Shown here: positions 46,601 through 63,400 of the stretch, one piece after another | How positions within the stretch are numbered: the stretch's first letter is position 1 | Layout: the number at the start of each line of letters is the position of its first letter | From: Rhodamnia argentea | Lineage: Eukaryota > Streptophyta > Magnoliopsida > Myrtales > Myrtaceae | Assembly (NCBI RefSeq): GCF_020921035.1 | Contig: NC_063151.1 | Location: forward strand, 2,976,001-3,040,000 | Length of the DNA: 64,000 nt | Direction of reading: 5' to 3' | Made by a program: the position numbers and the translations under genes | Notes under the pieces: generated by a model | Database searches by the model: none | The model's input: the letters and a program-made list of their open reading frames with translations, nothing else | What the model was told of the DNA's origin: nothing

Positions 46601-49600
46601 ATACTCTCCGACTGCACATACAAGAGATTAATTTCTATGAACCGGGTTGTTGCAATAAGAGTAACCACAATGTACCTTTTCCTACCGCAAAGAAGAGTGT
46701 TCCAGGCACTGGTAAGAGCCGGATCAACATGCCATGAGGCACCAGACCTCTCTGGACCAATAATGAGCCATCGGAAGGGAGGCCGCTGCTCGTAATCCAG
46801 AACATCGAAAAAGTCTTCTTGAAAGAGGTGAGGCACACAGTAATCCTTCAATAAGCCAGGAGCAACTTCTCCAAACTAAGGAATTTTCAGCAAATTTACT
46901 TTAACAGTGAAAAACTGAGAGAGAAAGCAAATCAACCACATATGTTGCCAGAAAAGAGGACATGGAGGAAGAAGAGGAGAAGAGGCACCTTATCATCAAA
47001 TATGTATAGGGGATCCTCATCATGCTGGACTTTCATGTATGAAACATAATCCTTAAGATTCATCAGGATCTTCCTTGAACTCCGTTGAGATATTCTAAAT
47101 GCTGTGTCTCCATAGTTGCATAAAAGCTGGTCAATGGTCCATAAATTTTTTGCTGGCCATGTATCAACTAGTCCAGAGAGCAGAACCTGATAGAAGGTTT
47201 AGAAGCATTTCCTTCCTTTTAAGCACAATAAACAAGGCCTTCTGTCTTTTCTCAAAAAAAATAAGATCTATTTTCTCACAATTTTCAACACAAGCAGGAT
47301 TGTCTTATATTATTAGAAAATCTCCTCCTCACTCAAAACAACAGCAGATCACTTTCTAGGAAATAGTTTCCAAGCACAACGGTTATTAGACGAACAGATT
47401 GCATGTGCTTGTTTTGATGAGAGAGGAAGTTCATTCCAGTTCACTTTGGCAGGGTGTTCTAGTTCACACTTCCAGGGCGTACGGAATATGCATTTGCAAA
47501 TACAAAAGCACATGTGCATGCACTAGAAAGAGTTCAGTTTCTTCATCTTGAAGAAAGCCTATGAAAGAGTTCAGCTTTTATTAGGAGAGAATATTTGTTT
47601 TTATAGGTTTTTGAACCCACAAATCAGATCCAATGAACTGAGAACAAAAATGCAAAAAAGGAAAGAAAAGGAGAGAATGATAAACTGATAAACCAATGGC
47701 TCATTAGTGGGCATTCAAAAGCAATCTTCAATCTTGAAGAAAGCCTATATAAAAGTTCAGTTTTCTTTACCAAAAAAAAAAAAAAAAAGTTCAGTTTCTG
47801 TTTCAAATCAAACATAGCCAAACCCTACACTGCTCTGAGGGGTGTGAAAGGATTCATTATACAAGTATTATTAGATCTGGAAGTTGCACAATATACACTT
47901 TGTAGTAGGTATATTCATGTTACGAAGTTCATCTCCACGTAGAAATAACACATCCAACAGACCAATGACGATAATAAGGCAAAAGAAGATGATCTATCAT
48001 GTCATTCAGAAAAAAACATATAGTTGTAATTATCATACATCCAAAATTGTCTATCAATCGGTAACTCTATCCCATATCAGTCATGACAAGATAACTATTC
48101 TTCATAACCACCATAAACTATTTTCTAAAGATGTGCCTGTCTTTCTCTCTTTCCTGCCTTTCTAAAATATCTAGAAAGAAATTTGTGCGACGATGGTCAT
48201 GCACAGCGTCAATCATTTGAAACTTTACCGGCTTTTTTGCATCGTATTCATGGTGAAATTCTTCTAGAGAAATGTCATTCTTTCTCTCCACGTTTCTGCT
48301 ATCCATAGAAAACCCGTTCAATGTGGTGTGGCACCTATACAATCTTCGATACAAGAACAATGAATTGAATCCTGTACACAGTAGTAACAGAAAGTTTTAA
48401 GGCAACATCATGTATCATCTTCACAAGTGATCTGAAAGAAATTGGCCCCTCTAAAGGATGAAGTGATGAAAAAAAGTGAGTATGTCACAAAGTTAATACC
48501 ATCAAAATGTAATCTTTTCCTGCAAGTTTCAATGTACTTGGTTGGAAGATTCTCTCTGCATAGAGGAAAAGCAAGGAAAAAAAAGCAGCATGTATAAGCT
48601 GTAAGTGAAAAATGGAAGAGTAAGTTGATGACACCTTAGTAAATGTCAACTGATTATAAACCACCAATGATAGAGAAACTATGGAAGTAGTTGGAGAATG
48701 AGTCCCGAGACATACAAACAGAGTGCTGTTTCCTTCCAGGATCCTCTGTATTGAAGAAGCTTATCTGACCTCTTCAAACTCAAACAAAGACTCATCCACA
48801 GTGGTTCCTCATTGCATAGAATGTACATCGCACTACAGTGTCACAAATCCAACCAATGAGAAAGCATATAAAATCTGCAGCTGCAAACTAAACTCTGGAA
48901 CCCAAAACGTCGACCAATGAGTCCTACCCATGATAGCAATTTATTTCTTTGACAAGCCAAGGCCACAAGATAAAATTTCAAACTAAACAAGCTTATAGCA
49001 CGTGCAGGACGCACAAACTACCAAGCTAATGGAGTTCGGAATAGAAATGCTACGACAATCTAAAGCTTCAACTCCACGACCTGTCACATTTTCACGAGCC
49101 ACCAAAAGCACGAAATATGAAGCGGTGATAGTCTAAAGCCATGCTAAACGCAGCCCGCAGAACCAAAGTTTATTTCTCTCCATAACATCTAAGCTTCAGA
49201 ATGGAGCTCAGCACACATCATTAGCAAACTCTTAGCTTGTTCTAATGCAACCGAACTACTATATGCTCATGTGAACATCAATTGGCACAAAAGTTGAGCT
49301 TCCGCTGATTTGCTTTTCGCGAACCGCCTCCAATCACGAACCGCAAGGACAATTCGCAACCTAATTGTGCAGTACCGACGCAACACGTGCTTCGATCACC
49401 TAAAATCGAGAGGAACTGACCACAGAGAGAGAGAGAGAGAGAGGGATTCGCTGACCTGCTGACGCAAGACAGACGAGCCACATCGCGAGGTGAGAGATTC
49501 TCAAGGATGGAACAGATGATTTCGTCGGGAAGGACACGGAGGTCACCGAGAGCGTCGGGCCTCCGATCTCTGAACCCGAGCGGTCGCGCTTGAGGAGTCT

Positions 49601-49604
49601 CCAT
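40611..49604 (-). CDS. JMJ21: F-box, JmjC and kinase-like domain protein (JMJ21 type)
   Basis: Sixteen exons on the minus strand: 49604-49456, 48832-48716, 48555-48500, 48371-48229, 47186-46989, 46875-46676, 45687-45588, 45488-44931, 44468-44346, 43608-43528, 43457-43126, 43020-42763, 42400-42316, 41904-41697, 41375-41210 and 40749-40611. They give 970 residues in one frame. An F-box lies at about 22-65 ([20 protein letters not shown]). A JmjC domain covers about 140-365, with iron ligands His270 and Asp272 in [11 protein letters not shown] and His355 in [13 protein letters not shown]. The C-terminal half (about 550-960) is an aminoglycoside-phosphotransferase/kinase-like fold, with catalytic-loop signature HSDIMDDN (His814, Asp816, Asn821) and a metal-loop candidate at [11 protein letters not shown]. 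The order matches the Arabidopsis locus At1g78280 (JMJ21), 943 residues as I recall it. The role is presumed to be as an SCF adaptor or hydroxylase/demethylase; the substrate is unknown. Confidence 0.92.
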
Positions 49605-50759
49605 TGACGAGGCGAGGGAAAGAGAGAGGGGTGAAAGGAAGAAGAGTGATTCAGCGTCGGCTTTTGCAGTTTATATACGTTTGGCTATCCACCATTTCTC
49701 CGTGGAAACCGAAAAAGCGAATGAACGAGGGCTAACCGTGTTGTTTGGCGCAAGCCGCGTGCGCGGAAGCTTCACGCCACCCGCGCTTGTGGCTTTCCCG
49801 GATGCTCCACCTTGGAATTCGGATGTCGGACCCCAGAGCAAGATGCTACCGGGGCGGGGCACCTTTTACAAAATTCAAATTGATTTTTAGAATCACTCCG
49901 TTCAGTACGCTTCAGCCGTAGAAATCAACTTTTGATCAAAAGTTAATTTTTCTAATTTTAATTCTGAGTAAAAATTAATTCTTTTAACTTTTGGAGAGAA
50001 GTAATTTTTTTTAATTTTTTCAAATTGCTCCAAAACTATTTCTAGAGTAAAAAAAAAAAAAATCCCTCAAAAAGTAGAAAAATAAAATTGTGTAACCAAA
50101 TAGATTTCTATTCCAAAATTTGCTCCAAAATTTGCGTTATCAAATGGATTTTCGCTCCAAAAATACTTTTGAAGCAAAAATTCTACTCTAGAAATGTGAT
50201 CATGTATGCCCTCAATAGGCTACAGCCGGAACCTCCAGTGGCCCTGCCCAGGCCCGCTTAGGACAAGGTAACTGGCCTTCCTAAACTCAACACATTAGGC
50301 CCATGCCAGGATGGGCCCGTCTGGCTCAAGGCCTCGCCCATTTTGGACTTGGATCTTTTGTCTAGGGCTCCCCAGCGGGCCTAAAAGCTCCGGCCGAGCC
50401 CACACATTACATTATTGGGCCTGGACGAGCAGCCCACATATTGAAGAGGTCTAAGCATGACATAATTGGCTAACGGACGAGAGTTGTGGGAAGAATTATC
50501 CGAACTAGGCCAGAGCTCCCATGCCTCTGGGTCGGTGAAGAAGGGCCCATGAGCAAGTTCCCATTCTCTGGGCCCAATCTACCATCCTCCTCCTCGTCGA
50601 TAGCCGCCAATTGCATCTCCGTTCACAAGCTTACCCTCCGGGGTTAAACTTCTCTATTAGGGTCGTTTGGGTGAGCTTTTCCCAATTGCAATGCAAGTTC
50701 AAGTTCCAATTTTTCCCCTCATTTTTTTGTTATATTATTTTTGAAATAAAAAATCCTAA

Positions 50760-51115
50760 CCCTAGGTTACTGGTGTTGGCCGGCCAGATTTATGGCCGGC
50801 GGCCATTGGCCGAGGCCGCCAAGGGTGGGGCGACCCTTGGCGGCCGAAGCCTGGGCCGTAAGAGCCCAAGCGACGGTCTCCCGAGGTCGCACGACCTCAA
50901 GCCTCTTCACCGGGGTTGCATGACCTCGGCGACGACCGTCGGGCGTCACGCAACCACGGGAGATGGTCGCTTGTGGTCGCGCGACCCCAAGGGTGCCCTC
51001 GCCGAGGTTACGGTGGCTATGAGCCCAAGCGATGGTCACTGGTGGTTGCACGACCCTAGGCGGCCCTTGTTGAGGTTCACTTGACCCTTGGAGGCATCGG
51101 CCCACGTCCGCGAGC
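50760..51115. repeat. GC-rich island of short imperfect repeats
   Basis: Motifs of the type GGTCGCGCGACCCCAAG, GCATGACCTCGGCGACG and ACCCTTGGCGGCC recur irregularly. Flanks on both sides are AT-rich. The same motifs reappear in the tandem duplication to the right, so both belong to one dispersed repeat family. Confidence 0.6.
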
Positions 51116-51509
51116 TAGATCTAGCTCACCTATAGCCGTAACACTAGAGTTTGGATTTTTTTTTAAATAAATATAGTAGAAATCTCCTTTGCAAATTTGT
51201 TTTGCAAACACAAGTTAGCCCAAAGCTATTTTTCAAAAGATTTTTTTCTTGAATGCCGTTTGTATTTCCTCAAAACCCCTTAAACTAAAGGTATTTGCAT
51301 TTCCCCAAAGCCCATTTTTAAAATTGATCCAAACTCACCCTTAGACCAAGGGATTTCACAAAATGTGAATAGTGTTTGGCAAATGTTATTAACTTTGGGT
51401 CTTTGTAATGGATTTTCTAATATGTAAAAGAAAAAGAAAGAACAAGGATGAACAATGAAAGGAAGCAAACTAGAAGCAAATCAAAGCCGATGAACCCAGA
51501 TTTCACCGG

Positions 51510-52590
51510 CCCTTGGGCGGCCTAGAGGAGGCGATGCCGGTGATGGCATGACCTCAGCAGCCCTCGTCGAAGGTTGCGAAACTTAGATATCACTTGTCTA
51601 ATGGCAACGTGACATGACCTCAAGCCACAAAGGCACGGGCGACCCTCGACCTCGGCAACGCTCGACACAACGACCCTCGACTCATGATGTCTCACCTTAG
51701 CCATGACCTTCATGTCTCACCTAACGAACTGTTATCACCGGCAAGGCTTGGCTACCCATCAACGACTGTGCACGAGATATGAAATATCAATTTCATTTTC
51801 GGGAGAGAGATGATGAACAGTTGCTTTATGATGGTAAGACTAGAATTTGAAAATATTCGTGAGGGCAAAGTTGGAAGAAAAACTAATTAATCTTTGAAGT
51901 GGCTTTTGACTTTGTTAGTATCAGCTTTCACTCCGTACTCTCCACAAAAAAATTTATCATATGCTCAAACTTTCATTTAAGGGTTTTTAAAGGCCTAAAG
52001 TCTATTGAAAAAGCTAAACCAACCGCAACTAAGTAGATAATAGAATCATCGCAGGGGTTGGTGGGCCGAAGGACGTGGCCAGCGCTAGTGGTTGCATGAC
52101 CTCGGCAACCCTTGCTGAAGGTTGCGAAACTCGGATATCACTCGTCCAATGGCCGCATGACATGACCTCGAGCGACAAAGGCTCAAGCGACCCTTAGACC
52201 TCGACAACGCTCGACATCCGTGACTTCCGCATCTCGCCTAACGAAACCACGACCACTGACAAGGTTCTATGGCCCTCAATGACCGTGGATTGTAGTCTGT
52301 TTTGCAATATCAATTTCAAATGAGAGATGATGAACAATTGCTTCGTGAGGGTAAAACTAACATTTGAAAATATTTGTGAGGGCAAAGTTGGACGAAAAGA
52401 TCATTAATCCTTGAGGTGGCTTTAGACTTTGTCAGTGTCGGCTTTCACCCCTTACTCTGAAAAAAAAAAGAAAATTACCATACGCCCCAATTTTAACTCA
52501 AGAGACTTTAAAAGTCCAAAATTCATTGAGAAAGCTAAACCAAGCTATCTAAATATATAATAGAATAATCGCAGGGGCTGGCGAGCCGAG
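51510..52590. repeat. tandem duplication, unit about 520-550 bp
   Basis: GGTTGCGAAACTTAGATATC at 51572 recurs as GGTTGCGAAACTCGGATATC at 52120. The unit ends with ATCGCAGGGGTTGGTGGGCC at about 52047, recurring as ATCGCAGGGGCTGGCGAGCC at about 52568. Each unit has a GC-rich first half (Gly/Asp-type CTCGGCAACCCTTG motifs) and an AT-rich second half with AGAGATGATGAACA. The two copies differ by many substitutions and a deletion of about 27 bp in the second, so the event is not recent. Confidence 0.8.
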
Positions 52591-53201
52591 GGAGGGGGCT
52601 GGCATTCCCCTTGCGCTGAAAATTGGGCATTTTACATCAAATTAAGTCAGTCTGTTCAGGGTACTATTACAATGCTCTTAGTATCTATACAGGCGAAACA
52701 TATATATTGTTTGATGAGTTTCCCCCATAAGACATCCGAATCCAAATATTTAAAGCAACTCTGTGTTAGGAACTTGGGATCTTCTACATCCTTACAAAAG
52801 TGAGAACCCAACATTTAGTTCCCGACACAAACAACTGAACACTACGCATTCACTTTCCAAGCCCATCCGCGGACGACTCGTACCTGTGTAAGCGTGTAGT
52901 ATATTCCAATTCAGGAGGCAGGACGCAACTGCGCTCTCCTTTGACTGTGCAAGAGCTCAAACAGCTAGAGCCGATGATTTTAGCCTCATAGGTGGAGGCC
53001 GAAACTTCCCATTCCGCAAGACATTCTTTATTACCTTTCTTTTAGTGTCCCTTTCAACACTTAAAAATCAAACTTCAACAACTGTATACATCCATACGAC
53101 CATAACTTAAAACATTACATAAATGTTGATACAACACGACAACTCGTACATGCCGGCACTAACAAAAGGAATATGTATCTTCGGTATCATGGGACCAAAT
53201 T

Positions 53202-57135
<3,934 letters not shown>

Positions 57136-59749
57136 TGCCGTTTCTGCTGTTTTTTTTTTTTTCAAAATTCCTCCCTTATTGGTGACAATGTGGGTTGAGT
57201 TGAAGGAGAGAGAGAAAAAAATGAAAGGCACGAGAGAGGTACCTGAAGAGACCGAGGGAAACGGCCGGTCGTTTTATAAGGAGGGAGTGGAATGTGGAAG
57301 GGTTAGGTCAGGAGGGGAAGGGGGGAGGGGGACGGTGGAGGGTGGTGTCTGGTGGAGACGTGGTGGTAGTTGAAGACGATGGCAGGGGCGGTAATTTGAG
57401 TGCGGTGGCGGGGGTAAAAAGTGGAGGGAATCGGTCAAGAAGTCAACAGATTTTATTCTGCGGGGAACAGTTAATTTCTCTTTTTTTAAATTCCAGGGAA
57501 AAAACTTCACCTACTAAACGCCACTTATCGGCTCATCATTACGGCCTCATTTGGACTGTTGTTGTGGTCGGCTGCGCCGAGCCTGATTAGCCGAAGATCG
57601 CCACTCGGAGCCTCATCGGGGAATTTCACGAATTCCGAACGCGGAAAAAATCCAAGTGCGGGAATTAGAAGATTCGCATCAAGTAAAAATTAGCTGCTGC
57701 AGACTCAAACTTACAAATAATTTGAAGTGAAAAATGATGTAAATGATCGTCCGAACTTTAACTTAACATATAATACCGTCTTTTAATTTTTCTAAATTAT
57801 CGCTCAATGTGCAATGTTGTTCGTACATATTCAATCTAATCCCTAAATTTTACGTAAATGTCAAATATTGTCATGAGCTTGAATTTGTAAAAGAACCATG
57901 TTGACTATTTTCATATAGCATTAGGGTGGTAAAATTGAATAAGTACAAAAAATTTAGGGACCATACTGAACAAAGTTCAACAACGATATTACACATTAAA
58001 TTGAAATTCAATAATAGCATCGAAAAAAATTAAAAATTTAGAAATCACATTATAAGTCGGATCAAAATTCAAAAACCATGTCGCATATTGTTCAAACAGA
58101 ACATGTGGGATTATCGATATGTTTCTTCATCGAGATGTTTCAAATGGTCTTTTAAGGATGGGGGGTTTCATCATATCATTTGCTCTCCTAAAGTTTGGAA
58201 TGAAAACTGTTCCATGGTAAATACTAAATAGGTTAAGGCGATGCTTATCCACGTAGTTAATGATGAGCGTTGAAGAAGATGGATGGAGCCAAGCCACGTG
58301 CCGACTCGTTTGTCGAATTGCTCACGATTTGCTGACATGGGCCAGAACAGGTTTTAGGCTTCTTGGTAAGCGCGAAGACTTAATTAATCGAATGAGCGAA
58401 AGCATAATTCCTCCAAAGGGCAAAAAGATCCCTCATTAGTCATGACCACGATGGCTTTCTAGGACTTTCGAGAGATCTCGAATGCTGGGGAGGCCCATTG
58501 GGTCCACCTTCGAGTCATGTAGCATCACCTACCCTCTTCGTGGTAAACAACATACACAAATCTAACCCGCCTAAGTCCCACAAATTCGCATTAAGGTCGA
58601 TTCCCTTCTATCAGTTGCGTTCACACTGGTCGTGTCGTGTTATGGCTTAATGAAGTGGGCCACGTCGTGTGATTTACCGTTTAAAGAGCTATAAACTGTA
58701 AAAATCGAGAGCAACTTTCGATTATGATCGGAGAGTATAAGATGCAGATTGTAAGGAAATAACAGAACGCCTTTTCCAAGAGTTGGCAAAATCGGGGATT
58801 TCAAGTATTCAAATGTGGAAGGCTAACGTGTTGCTTAATTAATGGAATATTTCGATGTCACCATACTGAAAAAAAAAAAAAATGATATCTGCTAGTTATG
58901 CAATGTGCGTGGAACGAGCGAACTATCATACTCGACGAGAATTAGTCGGGTGCTCGGAAAATCTCGGATACCCCACTCATAAACAGAAGAAACTCTCCGA
59001 AATGGCAACTAGTAAAATAATTTAGAACTGAATTATTAAATCGCCCAAAAATTGAAAACTAAATTGACACAATTGAAAGGTTTTATGACTAAATTGGCAA
59101 ATTATTCAAATGTTTATGACTAAATTGACACGATTGAAGGATTTAGAATTGAATTGGCCATCGTGCAATAGATTTAACACTTTTTGAACATGATTCGGAG
59201 TCTTCGAAGGACAATATTCCCGTTCAAATGTTTGAATTAGAACGAAATTATGGGCACACAAAGGGAAGGGACTTTTATTCTTCTTCTTTTCTCCTCGTTT
59301 CGATTGAGTACTATCCAAACAGAGACAATTCTCAAGGTAAACTCTGTCTCCTCGCTTCTATCTATCTATCCAAACATGCACCAAAAAGAAGGTACACCCA
59401 CAATAATCTCCAATTCCTAGCATGTAAGCTCCTAATCTAGCAAATAAATTCTGGCTATGGAGTCCTCTACTTGCGACAGATAACACAACCAATCATTCAT
59501 TAGACCCTAAACATTGGCATCGTATAAAACATCAAAAAGGAATTTTAATGAGTAGACCAGAAAAAACGTTGTAATAGAATAGCTACCCATTTCCTAGCAA
59601 GCGTACCGGAACTATACTTATTAAGCATATCCACCAGCCTAATAAAGGACTCACCTACTCCTGCAAATGACCTTAAACTCAAGATCCTAGAAGTCATACA
59701 TTGTTATAGTCCCCGCCTCCCGCTGGCTCCGGACCGCCGAGGGAAGTCT
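57136..59749. other. upstream region of the DAHP synthase gene and intergenic DNA
   Basis: About 57136-57520 is purine-rich leader or promoter with GGAGG/GGTGG repeats. The rest to 59700 is AT-rich with no supported gene, apart from the 30-bp minisatellite listed separately. Confidence 0.55.
59012..59160. repeat. 30-bp minisatellite, about 5 copies
   Basis: Units begin with AAATTGACAC or AAATTGGCAA at 59061, 59091, 59122 and about 59151, with a degenerate copy before them. Each continues with a (A/T)TTGAAAGGTTTTATGACT-like tail. The same unit builds the arms of the foldback element at 26883-27246. Confidence 0.75.
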
Positions 59750-59968
59750 TCAGGATCTGAACCGGTCCAGCAGCAGCAGCATCATTTGCATTCTCAGTAA
59801 TCCCTCATGAACAGAAGGCCCTGCAATCTTCAATTTGACAACCGATTTTTGAGCGACTTCTCGCCCAGTTTCACATCCCGCAACTCGTATTTTTGCGTCA
59901 ACATGTTCAGCTATTGCATCAGTTACTGAGTATCTGACACTTTCAATGTCTTGAGAGAATTCATGCTG
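59750..59968 (-). pseudogene. unidentified exon-like fragment
   Basis: A 72-codon frame follows a good acceptor (pyrimidine-rich, ending TTTGAAG at 59969). It reads QHEFSQDIESVRYSVTDAIA, then EHVDAKIRVAGCETGREVAQ, and ends at a stop at 59750. The composition and predicted amphipathic helices look like real protein, not chance. I do not recognise the family. An alternative last exon in another frame, beginning after TCATGAG, would give a tail ending GGPEPAGGGDYNNV. No companion exons are visible to the right before the Mutator-like element, so it may be the surviving end of a gene cut by that insertion. Confidence 0.3.
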
Positions 59969-60409
59969 CTTCAAAGAAAAGGAGGAATATAATCGACCAA
60001 AGCTCAATCGGAAGCAACCGTGATCATGCAACTAGCCGGAAAATAGACTGTATATCACAAAACACTTGCAGTCTTATCACATCTATTTTCCCTCATTTGC
60101 CATTCGTTTACCTTCCTTGCTTCATACGGAATTGCAAACAACATGCGTGGCTGTTCACCGATCACCAAAGAAGCCGAAGATGCTGTCGCTCGGTGTAGGA
60201 ACCAAAAGGGTTGCGAAAATTTGGAGGTTTCAATGCGAGAGAAAATTCGAGTATGCAAATATGAGAGTAGTATTCTAATAGCCTTTGCTAAGGCTTTACA
60301 CAAACAAAAATACAAGCTTTGCTCTAAGCTTGAGTACAAATTCACTCTCTCTAACTCTCTCCACTCTAAGGCTACTCTACTACAAGCTTAATTCTAGTAG
60401 CTATTTATA

Positions 60410-63400
60410 GGCCCAATTCCATAAAAAAGCACCAACTTTACATCTAATCTCAAATTTGGCCCTGAACTTTATTTTGTCTCAAAAAAAGTCACCAACTTTC
60501 GCTCATATCCCAAATCTGGCCCCCGTTAACCCAACATCCACACTCACCGTTAGTCATCCGATGTGGTGTTTCCACGTCGATAATTTATCCACCTCAAAAA
60601 GACCAGGTGGATTTAAAGGCAAAAACTACAGATTTGCAAGTCTTTCACGTCTTCATCTTATCAAGCACGATTTATGCAATTGGGGAAGTTCTCCCTAGGG
60701 TTTTTCTTGCTCTCGATTGTCGCTCATTCTCAGCCTCCGATCGAGTCATCCAGGGCTCTCACGAGCTTCGTCAACCACCTTTCGTGCCCGGGAGTGCTCC
60801 GATCACTTGCGGTTGGCTTAGACGAGCGCCCCCTTCCTCTTCCTCCTTGCTCTGTTTCTCACGGCCTAGGTTCGTCGGACGGATTCATTCACTCTCGCAT
60901 ATACTCACACTCAAACTATCGGAGAGGTAGTGGTCGTTTCTGCTTGAAGTTTTGGCCTCGAAAGATTTGTGCTTGCTCAAGGGACGAAGCGGACATAACA
61001 TCGATGGACTTAGAAACGTATTCTTCTTCTTCTTCTTCTCCTCAGCGATTTTTTTTTTGGTTGATTCTTGACAAATTGAATTGAATGAGTTCTCCATAAT
61101 GTTTTTGGACTCGCCGGTAGTTATGTTCGTTATAGATGACTTTTGAGTTTGTAAAGGGAGACTCTTGAAGTGTTTTAGCCAAGAAAGACCACTCGTTGAT
61201 TATACTTCCCGTAGACATTATAGGTTGGATATAGAGCTGTAAAAGTTAAACATGTGCTGCAACAATCTTGTGGAATCTCAAGTTATCAAGGCTGGGTTAT
61301 TGAATCTATTAAGAAGAGGTTAGACAAGCAATTTGTCGAGGGTCTACGAGCTTTGCCAATCACAATAGAAGTAATACTATCAGCCGAGAAAATAATGATT
61401 CGTCAAAAAGAGTAAATATGTTCTCTAGCTATAAATTGCCTCGTGTTTATATAATGGGGGTCATCAATTATCTTTTCCTCTGCTAATATATTGTTATTAC
61501 ATCTGAATTCTCAAAAGCCTTACAAAAGTTAATGGCTTTTTTTTTCCTTGATAGCTTCGCAAAAATGTTAAGATCGGTAGAATAGCCTTACATAAGTTAA
61601 TGGCTTTTTTTTTTTTTTTGTGTCGTAATCGCTTTACTAGGTCTATTGTTGTCTTACTATTATTTAATTAGCGTGATGTATTTGACATTGGACTTCAAAT
61701 GTCAAGCTTTTGACTTCACCTCTATTTATAGGATTTGGTCGATTGAACTATTGCCGGCTGAATCAGAAGCAATGGTGAGTTCATTCAATTGTTGACCCTT
61801 TACGTTAGAATGTTGTCTTTAGTTTTCAATGTGTAACTTTGTCTGCTTTTTCACAAAATGGAAGTGATAGCGATGATGGTTCGTTGAATTTGCGTGATGA
61901 TGAAATTAATATATCGGATGATGAAGAGATCAGAATAAGGGAGATGAGGAAAGAATTTAGGGAAGCAATAACGGCGGAGGTAGATGATGATGGAGATGCC
62001 CATGAAGATGCAATATCTGATAGTGAATATCTAAGTGGTCCCGATATTGATGACTTTTAAGAAATTATTGGTACTACAGGACAAATTGTGAACAGGTATG
62101 ATCATATGCGTGACCATAACGAGAATGTATTTAGTCTAGGCATGAGATTTGAGTCTCATAAACAGTTCAAGATTGCTGTGCAAAAATATGCAATAATTAA
62201 TGGATTTGACATTTTTTGGGAAAGGAATCAAAAGAAAAGGATGGAAGCAAAGTGTGTGAGTGGTTGTGGTTGGAGGTTGTATGGTAGTTGGGTTCAAGAT
62301 GAGAAAACTTTTGTGATAAAGAGAGTGGGAAATCCACATAATTGCAATAGAAGTCTTACAAATAGGCAAACTACTTCTACATGGCTTGCTCGTGAGTACA
62401 TGCCTAAGATTAGAGCTAGACTCACTTACCGAGCTAATGAGATGCAGACAGATGCAAGAGAAAGGTTTGCCTTGAACCTTAACAAAAAAAAATGTTATAG
62501 AGCCATATGGAGAGCCCTTAGTCATATAAGGGGTCCAATAGAGAAGTAATATGATATGTTGAGATCTTATTTGGAGGAGCTCAAGAGAGTTAGCAAGAGT
62601 GGAACATTTGAGATGGAAGTCAACCCAGCAACTAAAGTATTTAAGAGGTTTTATGTGGGCTTTGATGAGTTGAAAAAGGGATTTTTAGCATATTGTAGGC
62701 GTGTCATAGGCTTGGATGGGTGCCTCCTTAAGACTGGATTGAAGGGTATATTGTTATGTGCTGTTGGACAAGATGGAAACAATCAAATGTTTCCAATAGC
62801 TTGGGCGATTGCGGAAGTTGAGTCCGAGGCATCGTGGACTTGGTTTCTCATCTTGTTATTCAATGACTTGAGTGTGGACACAGGCAAAGGTTGGACCTTT
62901 ATCGGTGATTAGTAAAAGGTAAACATTTCTCTTCAATGGCTAATTGCAACTACACTAGTGCAATCATTGTTGTGACATGTTGGACTGTCATTGGCCGATT
63001 TTGTTTGTAGGGACTAATGAATGCGGTTTCATCTCTATCTCCGTAAGCAGAGCATCGAAATTGTGCACGACATATATATGCTAATTGGAAAAAATTACAC
63101 AAAGGGGATGCTTTGAAGAATCTCTTCCGGAGGGCTGTGATGTGTACCTTTAAAGCTAATTTTGACCTGGCAATGGTAGATTTGAAAATGGAGTGCCCTA
63201 AAGGTTATGAAGACTTTATGAAGCAAGGCCCTAGACACTTTTGTAGGGCTTTTATTAAGACAAATACCAAGTGTGAAGCTGTTGAAAATAATTTAAATGA
63301 GACCTTTAATAGTTACATATGCATATCGAGAACAAAACCCATTCTTGAGATGCTTGAAGAAGTAGGAGCTATGTTGATGGAGAGGATGACAGAGAGAAGT

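Larger units (their letters stand above)
49605..53201. other. intergenic, repeat-rich region between the JMJ21-like and DAHP synthase genes
   Basis: The first 250 bp is the JMJ21-like promoter and leader. Then follow AT-rich DNA (49900-50200), a GC-richer block (50210-50620), a strongly GC-rich island (50760-51115) and a tandem duplication (51510-52590). The stretch 52600-53200 is AT-rich and includes the DAHP synthase 3' untranslated region. The 157-codon open frame in the GC island is a product of composition, not a gene. Confidence 0.55.

Noticed and set aside
47540-47800. repeated CTTGAAGAAAGCCTAT motif with an A-rich tail in intron 4 of the JMJ21-like gene
   Set aside because: Two partial copies about 190 bp apart with a poly(A) stretch suggested a SINE, but there is no promoter box and no target duplication. 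It is probably a local duplication.
50611-51084. 157-codon plus-strand frame in the GC-rich island
   Set aside because: Composition and short repeats keep the frame open. There are matching open frames on the other strand and no protein features.
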